DNA of 64,000 nt from Ganoderma boninense (Eukaryota; Basidiomycota; Agaricomycetes; Polyporales; Polyporaceae). A program made the translations under genes and the position numbers. A model generated the notes under the pieces. That model ran no database searches and was not told the origin of the DNA. It saw only the letters and a program-made list of their open reading frames with translations. Positions 31,301 through 43,537 of the stretch are shown one piece after another. The stretch is from positions 3,038,001-3,102,000 of the forward strand of contig CM035313.1 in NCBI GenBank assembly GCA_002900995.3, written 5' to 3'. Positions within the stretch are counted from its first letter, which is position 1; each line of letters starts with the position of its first letter.

Positions 31301-33675
31301 CGCTCGCGCAGAAGCCGAGCCCCGCTACACCAGCTAGCACACCGATAAATCTCATCGAGTCCCGGTAGAACTTGAAGCCGGTAGGCTTCGGGAAGAGCAT
31401 TGACCGCACTAGTGCTCCCTTTGTCGTGTAGAATCCGGTGCGCACGACCAAACCCAACGCCGGAGGCGCAGGCCGACCGTCTGTAGCCATCCCACCTCGG
31501 ACGCGGACCACACGAGTGCCGGCGTATAAGAAGCTCTTCGCCATCTCGCCTACGACGTCAACGCTGTCCTGCCATTTCGCGAGGTCGTCGTTTTTGATGG
31601 GGATCTTGCTCACTGGAACACTCTCCCCCGTGAGCATGCTCTCGTTGACGATCGCGTCGCCGGAAAGAAGGAACATGTCCGCTGGGAGGGTGACCAGGGG
31701 CGGCTCGCGCAGGTTGACGATGTCACCGGCGACGAGATCCGACGAGTCGCATTCTTGCCCTGCTTTCCGGTCTCAGCGCTGGTTGTAGAAACCGGAAGGG
31801 TTGCTTACATGAACCGTCTCGGTATACGCTGACCTTGCAAATAAATCTTGACATTTCCCGCATTCGCGCGATAGTCTGCGCGCATATATGAGCGACTTCG
31901 GCGTGTGGTATAAAGATGAACACACCTGTTTGGTCTCTACAAGTGTAGTGATGATGCTAATGGCGGAAATGAGGGCAATACAGAAGGCGTAGTAATAGTA
32001 GTCATCCAACGACCACAGGATAATGCTCGCAATTTGAAACACATAGAATGGATGTATGATCTAGTAGGACGCCTGTGAGACGGGTGGTCGACCGATGTGG
32101 TGAAAACTCACTTCATCTATGAGTAATGAGACGGTAGATTTGCCTTCTATATCGATGAGATTGGGTCCGAATAATGTTGCTCTCTGTGCCTGCGTGCCCT
32201 TCTCAAGCCCATTCTGCACCGCAGCAATGCTGCCCCAAGAAGAGTCCCTCCAGTCTCTGCAACGCGGGTGTCAATCCATGTTGCATGAGGTGTTTCTCTC
32301 TCACTGAATGATACGCACCGAATCATGTTGAACAACCCCGTGCGCGGATCCAGCGCGAGCCGGTTGTAGCGGTACTCCACGAACGTTAGCCGGGAAAGCA
32401 TGGGGACCGATGCTCCAGCCCTGTAGCTGGGTAGATATTGTAATGGATCGGGCGGCGCCGAGAAGACGGTGGTGACTGGATGAGGGTAGTCTACATGCGT
32501 AACCGGGAAGATAGCGATGTCCCTGTATGCGGTCTCCCTCCCCCTGAGCATCCAAGCACACTGAATGGATTTCTAGAACAACTCACCTCAACCACGACAA
32601 AGCCATTCTTGATATCGACGAATGCACATTCTCGCGTCACCCAACGCAGCCACAGACGAGGGAACCAGCGGCCAAGGAGCCCCAGGGCACCGAAGGTGCA
32701 GATGCACGAGAGCCACCAAAGTCTCTGCCTCCAAGGTATCGGCTCGTAGCCTATCACGCGTATATGCACGTCCTCGTCCGCAACGTACAGCGTTTGTCGA
32801 CTGGGAGGTCCCGACGGTGGCGGCGGCAAAGGCTCGAGGCCGCCCATTTCGATACGGGCTTCAGACCCGAATATCGGGTCCCCCGTGAGCAACGGAAGGG
32901 TGGGCCCTGGCGAAGGCGGGCGCGACCCAATCTCCATGTCGCTCCCGGAGCGGGCAAGGCTCACGATGCTCGCAACGTCCGTCTCCTCCTCGTCCGAATC
33001 CTCATCCTCTTCGTTCGAAGAGTACCCCCAGCGTTCCTCCCCGTCGTCGCCCGACACATCGCTGACGGCGTAGTCCGAGCTGAGGTCGGACCGCCTGCTG
33101 CCATGTCGCCGAAGCAGCCGTGAGCGGGAGGTGCGGCTGGACATGGATGCCCTCCTACTCCGCACCGGGCTCTCGTTCTGGGGGGCGCTGCGCCCGAAAA
33201 TGTTCGCGATATTCTCGAAGACGCCGCCCCGCTGGGCGACGGGCGAAGATGATGACTTGCGTCGGCGGCTCCGCGGCCTGCTCGGTTCCCCATCCCCGCC
33301 CTCGTCCCCTGAGAGCTCGTGGTCGGACCAGTCCCCGTTCTCCGTCCCGTCCCGGGTATCTACGCTGTCCCGCCTGCTCCTGCTCCTGCTCCACGCCTGC
33401 TCGCCGCGTCCGACGCTGTCCTCGCTGCGCCTGCGGCTCATCGAGCCTCTCGAGAGGACGCTGCTCCGCCGTCCGTGGTCCCGCAGGGTCATGCGGGACA
33501 CGCTGCTCGGGTTGACGGAGTGGCCGGGTCCGTCGAACATGGTGTCGCCGTCTTCGCCATATCGCGAGTCTCGTCTTGAGCGGTTCGCGTCGGCGATAGC
33601 TTGCTGGATGTCGAGTGGGGACGCGCCTTCGGTGTAGTCGTGTGTTCCGCCATTCGAGGAGGAGGGCTCCACCAT
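28369..33675 (-). CDS. YPK9: P5B-type transport ATPase (YPK9/ATP13A2 type)
   Basis: This large multi-exon gene begins at the ATG at 33673-33675 with a long, hydrophilic, Ser/Arg-rich N-terminus. A P5B-specific hydrophobic region follows ([19 protein letters not shown]). Then come the actuator motif TGESVPVSK (near 31620), [12 protein letters not shown] in the fourth membrane segment, the phosphorylation site [14 protein letters not shown] (near 31030), nucleotide-binding exons, [10 protein letters not shown] (near 30040) and the hinge [16 protein letters not shown] (near 29560). C-terminal membrane helices follow, the last exon ending at 28369. [12 protein letters not shown] and the residues before DKTGT match P5B rather than P5A pumps. 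Family members sit in vacuolar or lysosomal membranes and export polyamines to the cytosol, with roles in metal tolerance. No break is seen. The product is roughly 1,500 residues. Confidence 0.92.
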
Positions 33676-34282
33676 CACAGAATGCAAAAAAGTTGAGTAC
33701 GCAGGCCTCAGCAATATCCGAGCATAAGAAAACCGGCGCAAATGGCGGGGGAGCTTGTGAGGAGGAAAGCTGAGCGGGAGAAAGTCGTCCCAGTCACGGA
33801 AGCGTCAATTCATGCTCGATAACCGCGGCCCCCGGGCCGGACGTGATTACATAACACATGCTGCTTTGGTGTGTCGACCGTATATCTTTCGTTCGATACT
33901 GATGCCTTCCAGCCGTCTACAGACCATGTAAGTCTAAACAACGCGGGCATCATCGAGGTCATATCCCACGTATATTCATCATATACGAACAGCCTGAGGC
34001 CTTAGAATGACTTCCAGTATGCAAGAATTCTAGTATGGACACGACGTCGACAATGTCTCGTTAAGACTGCAGCATCTGCCCCATCAGAACGCGAAGCAGT
34101 CGGAGCATAAGGCAGACGTCGGGATGGAAGTGTCTGAGCGCATACAGTAATGAAGAAGGCAGCGGAGTGAATGTGAGACAGCTGGGGCCTATACCCAACC
34201 TATACCATCCTCAAAACGAATCATTATGGGCCGAACACTACTACTAGTACACAGAAGTCCATGGTCAGAAAAAGCAACAGCA
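33676..34282. other. intergenic
   Basis: Upstream region of the P5B ATPase and 3' flank of the SNARE gene. No gene or RNA is recognised. Confidence 0.5.
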
Positions 34283-35337
34283 TCAACCCAGATACTTCCA
34301 TATTAGGAAGAAACAGAAGAAGGTGAAGATGGCCCCGGCGAAGAAGATATACATGTCTTGCGTGCTAGTGGATGGGAACCGCCCGATCATTATTTATTTC
34401 CCCAGAGGGCAATACAACTTATCGGAACGCACCTTCTCCGTTCAATCCACCCGATGACGTCCCGACTCAGTCCCATCGTGTTCGCAGCGTCGAGCAGTCG
34501 TCGTTGCGTGCCCTTGAGCACGTTCCGCTGGTCCACCAGGTCGTCCAGGACGGCCCGACCCTGAGCAATGAAATCATCGAGGCGGGTGTCCGTGTTTTGA
34601 ATGAAGCTGTGCTCGTGGAGAGCGTGCTGTTCCCGCAAACCGCCGTTCATTGGCATTGGTGTTGGCCCCGGAAGGGAGACTCTGAGACCTCGTCCGCCGC
34701 CGGTTGGTTCGGCATGAACCTTCGGCGTGCATCGCCAGGGGTGGATAATGGTATCGTTGCAGATGATGCACCAGAGAGCAGCTCAGCTCGTGATGCTGCT
34801 TCATGCTGGGAAGGCAAGGCTCGGTTGGCAATGCACACATGCAGCCTTGTAAATAGGGAACGAACCTCTGTCTTCAACTGCTCGAATTGCACTCGCAGGT
34901 CGGAGTAGTCTGTGCGGAACTTCTGGACACGCCTAAACCCAAGGTTTGAGCATGGGCGACATCCAAACGTGTAACGGCGGAGCTCCTGACGGGGAGGGGT
35001 GCACCACCAATGACACTGCCAGGTCCCAATGCGAAGCAGAGACAATGCACGCACATCTGGGCCTTCTCCTGCTTGGCTTTGATGATTTCCCTCTTAGCCA
35101 TCGAATCGTAGTCCTCCACCGTCCTGTGCATAGCCGCCAACGACGCGGAGATCTGCCCTATGGGGAAGCGAAAGAAAACCCTGCGATTCAACGTTTCGCC
35201 CGACCCGAACCGGCGAAGGCGAAACAGATGCCGTACGGACCTAGCAGCGACGCAGACTTCTCGCCATTCCGGAGTCTCTCGAGGTCGGCTTGAATCGAGT
35301 TCGTTTGGCGCACGCCGAGGGTATACAAGGAGTTCAT
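34283..35337 (-). CDS. BOS1: ER-Golgi Qb-SNARE Bos1/membrin
   Basis: Exon 1 starts at 35337 with MNSLYTLGVRQTNSIQADLE, the conserved start of Bos1/membrin. An intron beginning GTCCGT separates it from GQISASLAAMHRTVEDYDSM. Further exons give AQM-RVQKFRTDYSDLRVQFEQL, then a SNARE helix (HALHEHSFIQNTDTRLDDFI, later QRNVLKGTQRRLLDAANTMG and VIGWIERR). The last exon encodes a C-terminal membrane anchor (DMYIFFAGAIFTFFCFFLIW) and ends at a TGA at 34283-34285. The protein acts in vesicle fusion between ER and Golgi with Sed5, Bet1 and Sec22. The gene looks complete, with several short introns. Confidence 0.9.
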
Positions 35338-35711
35338 GGCGTGTCAGCAATAAATAGGCGGGTGAGCAGCGTCGTAAGGATGGTCCAGCGTGAGTGGGGA
35401 TGAAAGGAGCGGCGAAACTCGAGTCCTGGAAGGTCGTTACTGCCTGCGCCGCGACCTGTGTGCGTGTCATTGATGGCACGTGATGGGAACCCTTGCTGCT
35501 TACGCGTCAACAGAGGCAAACAACGCGTCAGGATAGCAGTTGGCTCGGTCACTGATTCCCTCCTTGACATCCTTCCACCCTTCCACCCACAGTAGTCTCG
35601 CCTCAATGGAGCCTCCTGTCTTTTTGAAATACTGAAGACTGGACGTCATCTAGCTTCTTTGGGCCGTTCAGATCGAGGATCACCGCGGCGAGGAGATTCG
35701 AGCCGCGTAGC
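35338..35711. other. divergent promoter region between BOS1 and the methyltransferase gene
   Basis: About 370 bp separate two divergently transcribed genes, so this is a shared 5' region. No specific site is recognised. Confidence 0.5.
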
Positions 35712-36957
35712 ATGGAGGAGGACGATGCTGACGCTGACCATGCGCGGGTGCTAGCGCTGCAACGGGGTGCGGTATGCATTTCACCGAGCGCATCGCGAAT
35801 AACAGATGCAGAAGAAGAGGTAAGAGTGTGTTCTATAGCATCCCTCTTCCGCTCAGGCCGCAACGCTTCCCCTCCGTAGGTCTTTCTCTTGTATACCAAT
35901 CTCGCTGCCCGGAAGGCTGCAGACGGGACTACCCACTTCCGCGGCCTCGGCCACATAGACTCTCACGAAGACGTCCTCACGATATCCCTCAACATTGGGA
36001 GACCGGCTGAGGAGCACAGTGGGAAGGTGCACGGGGACGGTGCGTCCGCCGCGCTTGGCCATAAACACAAGCATCGCAGTGCATCGAAGCGCAAGGTGCA
36101 AGGCAAGAGACGAGACGAAGTCGAGACGATAGATGTGGAGATCGTGCAGGACAAGACCGCCCTTCGGAGCCGGAAAGGAGACACGGGAAGCGTCTTGTGG
36201 CATGCCAGGTAGGAGCCATGCATGTGGGTTGTCGTCCGTCCCCAAAAGACAATTTCGTCCTTCCGTCCAGTGTCGACTTTGCGGAGGTCATCCTACGCCA
36301 ACTACACCGGAGGTCGCCGCACTCATTCTTCATTCCAGAGCTCTTCGCCAACTCCCATGTCGTGGAACTCGGGTGCGTCCGCCCTTACTTACTGAGGGTA
36401 TCTCGCAAACAGGCTCTTACTTGTGCAGGGCGGGAACCGGACTTCTTGGCGTCGTGCTATCGCCCTTCGTGCGACACTACACTATCACTGACATAGAGGA
36501 CCTGGTCCCACTTATCCGGAAGAACGTCGCAAGGAACATCCCTCTCCCAACCGCTCCATCGCACAAATCGAGACCGTCCATGCCGGGACCATCAACGCCC
36601 GAAATCGCCGCACTAGATTGGGTCCAATTGCACAACACATCAGCATCGCTACGGTCACAGCTAGTTCCTGCCGAGCCGGCCGACATCGTGCTCGTGGTAG
36701 ACTGCATCTACCACCCGGCTCTGTTGCCTGCGTTGCTCACGACGGTCGACTACCTCGCCGTCCCGAACAAGACGGCCGTTGTAGTGGTCGTGGAGCTGAG
36801 GGCAGAGGACGTCATCAGAGAGTTCCTGCAGGGCTGGTTAGAGAAGTCTTCTCAGGGCGAATGGGAGATATGGAGCGTCGGCGATTTGCTGGAGGGGCCG
36901 TACGCTGTGTGGGTGGGATGGAAGAACACCTTATCGCGAGATGAAGGGGCGCGATGA
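35712..36957 (+). CDS. METTL21-type protein-lysine methyltransferase (Rkm5/Efm6-like)
   Basis: Four exons (35712-35819, 35880-36208, 36271-36372, 36429-36957) join in frame to give 355 residues. All borders are GT-AG. After an acidic start (MEEDDADADHARV), the core shows DTGSVLWHARSVDFAEVI, motif I VVELGAGTGLLG across the third intron, and ITDIEDLVPLIRKN. The family's DxxY post-II motif appears as DCIYHPALLP, followed by AVVVVVELRAEDVIREFL. This matches methyltransferase family 16 (METTL21), which modifies lysines of translation factors, ribosomal proteins or chaperones. Which yeast orthologue it corresponds to, Rkm5 or Efm6, cannot be settled by eye. A run of His/Lys near residue 95 is an insertion relative to short family members. 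Confidence 0.85.
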
Positions 36958-37086
36958 GGATCTTAACGGCACCGAATGTATGATAGGACAGGGTGCAATC
37001 CATGGGCCTATACACGAGCGAGAACATCCGGTGAATCAATCCACATGCCGTTGACACGCAAGGGAACAGACCACAGAATAAACATG

Positions 37087-37989
37087 CTATCGCTTCCCTC
37101 TCGAGGCCCCCTTCCGTCGGGACCCTTTGCCTCCAGCCCGGTCAGCCTTTTCCAGCTTTCGCTTGCGCTGCTTCTGTCGCTCTGCCTTCCTTGCCGCCCC
37201 GGTCTGGTACTTGATGTCCTTCGCCCTGGCGGTGGTCTTCACTTTTGTCTTGGCATCTTTATCTGCAGGTTTTGTCTTCGCACGGGGCTGGCTATCTGGT
37301 GCCCGTTCCACAGAACCATCTTCATCTCCATCTTCATGTGGTTGCGGCGCGGGTCGGGCGCCGTGTATTAGGCTGTCGGGGTCGAACTCCTCCACGACGG
37401 TGACGGTCGCGAGCTGCTCCTCGTCTTCGTACTCTTCCTCCTCCTCGTCGTTCGCCCTTCCCTTCCCTTTGGGAGAGGTGGAGCCAATCCCGTCCCATTC
37501 GCTGTCGCTGTCGTCGTCTACCCAGACATGTGTCTCCCTTTGCGCCGTGCAGCCAAATTAGGGAGAGCACTCACCGACGACACCACCATACGCCCGCTCG
37601 GCTGCCCTGGCGTTCTTCTTAGCTTGCTCAGCAAGCATTTTCCTTTGCTGATAGATCGATTAGTGTGAGAATACCTTCTGCACGCGACGTCGCTGACTGG
37701 GACACACCTCTCGACGGGCCTCCAACCTATCCTGCTTCTCGCGCTCCTGGGCCTTCTTCTTCGCGGCCTCTTTCTTTTGCACTTTCCGTTTGTGGAAGCC
37801 AGTCAGGAACTCCCTGTAGCACATTTGAAGATGTTATCGAAAGATGAATCTTGGAGGGGAAGATGCAGGCGCATACCTCCGGGCATCGTCGTCGAAGACA
37901 ATCTCTTTGATTTGTTCTCTCTTGGCCTTCTTCTTTGCGGCGATGATTTTATGTGATTTCGTGAGGACAGCGAGATTGGAGGACGCCAT
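37087..37989 (-). CDS. RRP17: Rrp17/Nop25 (NOL12) family ribosome-biogenesis protein
   Basis: The ATG at 37987-37989 begins MASSNLAVLTKSHKIIAAKK, with KREQIKEIVFDDDARREFLT across the first splice. EFLTGFHKRK is the hallmark of the Nop25/Rrp17 family. A highly charged Lys/Glu helix follows (KEAAKKKAQEREKQDRLEAR), then an acidic linker, and the end is rich in Lys/Arg (RKAERQKQRKRKLEKADRAG). In yeast the family is a nucleolar 5' exonuclease of large-subunit rRNA maturation. Three short introns interrupt the gene. The C-terminal basic stretch is consistent with nucleolar targeting and RNA binding. Confidence 0.85.
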
Positions 37990-39721
37990 GACCAGGATGG
38001 AGGGTGGTAAGCGCAGCACTGTGGCTAGAGGCTAAGGCACAAGGAGAGAACACGGGCAGAAAGGGTTGATAACTTTTGATTTGCGCCCACAGCATGATGT
38101 TTATGGGCGCTTGAACAAATAGCCGCCACCAGGCGTCTCCGCTGTGTCGGCTCTTGTGCGCAGCAGGTGGTTGTGCAACTTTGTGCAAGCGTCGGGCAAC
38201 GGCTCTCAGACGTTGCTGCCGTCATCATCGTCATCCCCCCCGTCGGACTTGGTATCGAATGTGGCCTTCTCGGCCTCCGCACTTATCTACTGGCCGCGTT
38301 CTCTGTTGTTTTAACATGCTCCGGTGACCGCTCTGTCTCACAGCGAAGAGTCAAGGCGTAGTTGAGTGGGAGGCCCCACGGGCTTCAACCTCACACGACT
38401 CGAGTATATGCTGGCACCTGTGAACCTGCGGCCCGTGCAGCATCCAAGACCCCGTCCAACCATATGGTCCTGCGGGAACGCGCACCCCCATCCGGGCTTC
38501 GGCTCGGGATAGATAGTCCCTGGCTCTCTCCGCCGACCAAGCCAATCTTCTACTTACACAGTGCGTGCCTCGCTTGGAAGATGCATATGCAGCTGCCCCC
38601 GACTTCCGCATTCCGTCTGTGTCGTGCAGCACGTAATTCGAGGGGATCGCCGTTGTATTGCTCGCCATTCCACCCGAGACCCCGTGCGCTGCTGACGCAC
38701 AGGGCATCTCAGCTCTCCCAGGTTTCATACTGAGCAGCATCGTCGATGGGAACGCCGGTGCGTGCTATTTGGAGAGGCTATTCTGCGTCCGCCGACATGC
38801 CTCTGTACTTGCCACTTATCTGCTGCTCGATTGCCAGTGTGCCTGAGCGTGGGCAAGCAACATCCCTCGAAGAGACTGTTGGGCCCACGGATCTCTGTGG
38901 TCATCAGCATTCCCCACACCCCTGCCATGCGTCGCATCGGATGCAAGCCCGAAAGAAGGCCATCCAGATCCACACTTTGTGCCGCCTGATGCTTTCTTTA
39001 GACCTCTCGGTACTGCGGAGGAATTTCGCGCCTCCACCCACAAATGCGGTTTCTAGACGAGGTCCCGCCGCCGCGCCCGCAAGATCATCCCAGGGAATTT
39101 TTGGCAAGTCCCATGGTGTAGGACATGCGCCCTGGCATCGCGCCCTCCTCCCCTATCCCAACACCACTGTGCTAGCGGGAGTTTCACAGCGGATGCGCGC
39201 TGCCGAAAGATAGCTGGGGGGTTGGATGGGCAGGAAAGAATAGAGAATATGGTGCGTCCCGATTTTTTTTTGGCTTGGCTCAAGGAAGAAGCTGACGGAT
39301 TCCCTGGGTTCCACCGACGGCATGAGAAGCAGAAGCGTCTGCATTCCCACATGCCGATGAGACTAGATTCCTCCCCCCGTAATATTCCGCTACCTTGCCC
39401 CTTATTATCGAGAGGACAGCCACCCTCGCAAGTCCGCGTCTCCTCTGAAGGTGCTCGTATTTGGCCATGGAAACCCTGAGTCCACCCGCCGCATGGGCGC
39501 ATGATGTATGCAGGTGTGCGCGGTGCCCGGAACCCTCCTGCGTGGCAGAACGAGGACCGCACACAGTGATAAGAGGATCCCCCAGGGCGGGGGAATTGGG
39601 CCCATTCCCTAGACTGTGACACTAGTGGTTCCTCTTATCGCGTCAGAGAGGAGTCGCACGGGGTACAAGAACCCGCGTCCTCGCATCCCACGTCTGCAGG
39701 TCCTCCCACCTCTGCCTCGCC
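37990..39721. other. 1.7-kb divergent intergenic region
   Basis: The region lies between the divergent RRP17 and OPT transporter genes. Open frames here have no protein-like composition or conserved motif. No repeat or RNA gene is recognised. Confidence 0.45.
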
Positions 39722-42700
39722 ATGTCGCACAACGTCGAGGCCTCGGGGCGCAACAGCAGCAGCGCGGGCTCCATCGAGGAGAAGCCCGACATTGAGAAGA
39801 CCGGTGCGTCGCTCAGACCATTCTGCTCTTCGCGGGCGCTGCTCACATCCGACTCTGCCCCTCCCCCCTCCCCCCTCAGGAGGCCACCATGTCCAGGACG
39901 TTGTAGCGGACTTTGACGACCCGAACATCGACAAGGATGCGATCGTTTTCGGTGCGTGCACAATGCAGACACAGGAATGCATGCGCTCATACCCCCATAC
40001 CCATACCCCATACCCCCTCTCGGTGCCGTGCCGCAGAGGACGACTCTCCATACCCCGAGGTCCGCTCCGCGGTCGCCAACACGGACGACCCGAGCATGCC
40101 CGCGTCCTCGCTGCGGACGTGGGTGATCGGGCTCATCTGGGCAATCATCATCCCCGGGATGAACCAGTTTTTCTTCTTCCGCTTCCCCGCTGTCAACGTT
40201 GGTGGGGTACGTCTGCGGCAGGCCTTCTCAGGGACGGCAGCTTGAGGCTCTCTGACACGCACCCGCACCCGCGTCCAGATCGTCGCCCAGCTGATCTCGT
40301 TCCCCGTGGGCCGCGCGTGGGCAAAATTCGTCCCCAACTACAGGGTCTTCGGGGTACAGCTGAACCCGGGCCCGTTCAACGTCAAGGAGCATGTCTTGAT
40401 CACCATTATGGCCAGCGTCGGCGCTGGGTCTGCATATGCGGTACGCCAGCGAGTCGTCACAGCTATGCATGTACGCTCACGATGATTTTTGCTGCACAGA
40501 CGGACATCGTCGCTGTACAGCGGGTATACTACAACCAGACGTATAATTTCTCATGTGCGTTCCGTCTCGCTCAATTAAGCCTGTCTGGCAAGCTCGGCTC
40601 ACGTGCGCTTCTGTGTCGCGGCAGACCAATGGATGGTGGTTATGAGCACGCAGCTGGTAGGCACACACGTCACCGTGATCGCCGAAGTTTGACATGTAAT
40701 AACACACCGATCTAGATTGGCTTCTCTATTGGTGGCATCGCCCGGCGTTTCCTAGTCCAGCCTCCGTCCATGAGTGAGTGGCTCGCCCTCGGTTCGCGTT
40801 CCGATCACTCATGTCCCTGTTCACGTCGCTGTCCCCGCGTGCAGTCTGGCCCGCGAACCTGGTGACGTGCGCGCTCTTTAACACGCTGCACCAGCAGGTC
40901 TACTCGGGCATGGGCAGCCGCGGGGGCATGAGCCGCGAGAAGTTCTTCTTCATCGCGTTTGCGTGCTCCACCTGCTGGTACTTCATGCCCGGCTACATCT
41001 TCCAGGCCCTCTCCTTCTTCAACTGGGTCTGCTGGATCGTGCCGGACAACATCGTCGTCAACCAGCTGTTCGGGTACAGCAGCGGACTGGTGATTGCTTT
41101 TGTAGTACTACCCTGGAGGATGTTGCTGAGTCATTTGCTTTGTAGGGGATGTCGTTGGTTACGTTCGACTGGGCGCAGATCGCGTACATCGGGTCTCCCC
41201 TCGCGACGCCGTGGTGGGCGGAAGCCAATGTCGCTGTCGGTTTCGTTTTCTTCTTCTGTAAGTCTCGCATATACCTTGCTCGGATGAGAGAAATCTCACA
41301 CACAGGCAGGGTTCATCACGCCCATCCTCTACTACACGAACGTCTGGTTCAGCCAGTTCATGCCGTCAGTATTTTATGGGCCCCCCAACGGACCTCGCTG
41401 ACAAAACCTCACATACAGCATCTCGTCGCGCACATCCTTCGACCGCTTCGGCGGGTCGTACGACGTGTCGAAGATCATCAACGACGACGCGACGATCAAC
41501 GTCGCCAAGTACGAGCAGTACAGCCCGCTCTTCCTCTCCACCACCTTCGCGCTCTCCTACGGGCTCTCGTTTGCGTCGATCACCTCCACCCTCATGCACA
41601 CCTTCCTATACTTCCGCAAGCAGATCTGGGTGCAGTCGAGGCGCTCCATGAGCGAGCAGCCCGACATCCATGCCCGCCTCATGTCGAGGTACCCGCAGGT
41701 GCCGGAGTGGTGGTACGGGCTGGTCTTCCGTGAGTGCCTTTGTGGCTCTTGTTCCGGATTTTTTTCTTCTCTGCTGATTCGGCTCCATCCGCGATAGTAT
41801 CGATGTTTGTGTTTGGGATTATCTCCATCGAGGTCTGGAACACCCAGTTCCCCGTCTGGGCATTTGTCCTTGCCCTCATCATCGGTACGTCCCAAGCAAC
41901 CTTGCGCCATCCGAAACTTGCGTGACAATGTCTTTCATAGCGTTCGTGTACACCATCCCAATCGGCATGATCCAAGCTATTACCAACCAACAGATTGGCT
42001 TGAAGCAAGTCCTATTCTCTCTCCGTGAACGCTGGTATATGCTGACGCTCCTTCACCAGCGTCATCACCGAGCTGGTCATCGGTTACGCGCTGCCCGGCC
42101 GCCCGGTCGCGATGATGATGTTCAAGACGTGGGGATACATCACCATGGCGCAGGCGCTGACGTTCGCCTCCGACTTCAAGCTCGGCCACTACATGAAGAT
42201 CCCCCCACGCCCCATGTTCTGGTCGCAGGTCGTGGCGACGGTCGTCGCAGGCACGGTGCAGCTCGGCGTCCAGGCGTGGATGTTCACCAACATCCCGGAC
42301 ATGTGCGCGACCGACCAGCCCAACGGCTTCATCGTAAGTCCTGCGTCTTCGAAACCACGACTCGGGCTGAGATATACGGCGGAGTAGTGCCCATCCACCC
42401 AAGTGTTCGGAACTGCATCCATCATCTGGGGCGTCATCGGCCCCGCACGCCAGTTCTCCAAGGGCCAGATCTACTAGTACGCTGCCTTTCCTTCTCCCCT
42501 CCTCCCTCCTGTGCGCGTTGGCTAAACATGGATTGTTGAACGTGATCGCAGCGGCCTCGTGTTCTTCTTCCTCGCGGGGCGCTCGCGCCGCTGGGGGGCT
42601 ACCTGATCACGCTCAAGTGGCCGAACTCGTTCTTCAAATACGTCAACTTCCCCGTCATCTTCAGCGGGACGGGCCTCATCCCGCCCGCGACGGCGTTCAA

Positions 42701-43100
42701 CTACGTGCCGTGGACGATCGTCGGCTTCACGTTCAACTACCTCATCCGCCGGCGCCACTTCTCGTGGTGGACCAAGTACAACTGTGCGTGTTGTCTTTGC
42801 CTCCCTCTCTCCCTCCCTCTCCCCCTCCCTCCTCTCTCTGCGCTGGCCCGTTTTCGCCGCGATGGGTGTGTATCGTGTATTGACATGAGGATAAATTACG
42901 CAGATGTGCTGTCCGCGGCGCTCGACTCTGGCGTGGCGGTGTCCGCGATCTTGATCTTCTTCATCCTGCAGTACCCGGACAACGGGAAGGTCGGGCTGAA
43001 CAACATCCAGACGTGGTGGGGCAACACCGTGTCGTTCAACAACGCAGACGGCCAGGCCCTCCCACTCAAGACTCTCGCTCCTGGCGAAGCGTTCGGGTGA
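39722..43100 (+). CDS. oligopeptide transporter (OPT family)
   Basis: A multi-exon gene starts [20 protein letters not shown] at 39722 and ends at a TGA at 43098-43100. The hydrophilic N-terminus contains [18 protein letters not shown], typical of fungal OPTs. The membrane domain then runs [42 protein letters not shown]-type [31 protein letters not shown] and [20 protein letters not shown], each a recognisable OPT signature, and later [17 protein letters not shown]. About 12-16 membrane helices are expected. OPT proteins are proton-coupled importers of tetra- and pentapeptides or glutathione at the plasma membrane. Over ten short introns were seen, and no break is needed. The substrate is not predictable from sequence. 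Confidence 0.92.
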
Positions 43101-43537
43101 GCGTCTCCTCCTGCTGTTCTTGATCGTGTGTTGGTTTTGAGTGGTGCTGACGGGGGCCGGTCCCGATGACAGACCGACAACATGGTAGAGTGTATCTGTA
43201 GTAGTAGTTCCACAACGTGTTGTAAAGAAATTGTAATGATAGTGGTGTGCTGCGAATACGATGTACGACTACGGAGTTGTGGCATGTTCGGGACCAGTCT
43301 GCATAAATCCCAGGTCCGCAGGGCCTTCTAGCATTAGGAATACCGGAGTTGTGGCGGCGTCCATCGAGCTTGATCTTTACCTTGTGCAACATTCTTATGT
43401 GACTCGCTAGCACGTGAATGTGACCTGACGCGCGTCTCACAGTGTCCGACGCGTGTCGCGAACTGCTGCACACGCCTAACCACCACCACCCAGTCAAGCT
43501 ACCACACGGCGAACCCGCATTTTGCACCGAAAAACAT
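43101..43537. other. intergenic
   Basis: 3' flank of the OPT gene and promoter of DCC1. Nothing else is recognised. Confidence 0.5.

Noticed and set aside
38746..39213. 155-codon ORF in the RRP17-OPT intergenic region
   Set aside because: Mixed composition with no conserved motif, overlapping open frames on both strands, and no splice logic.
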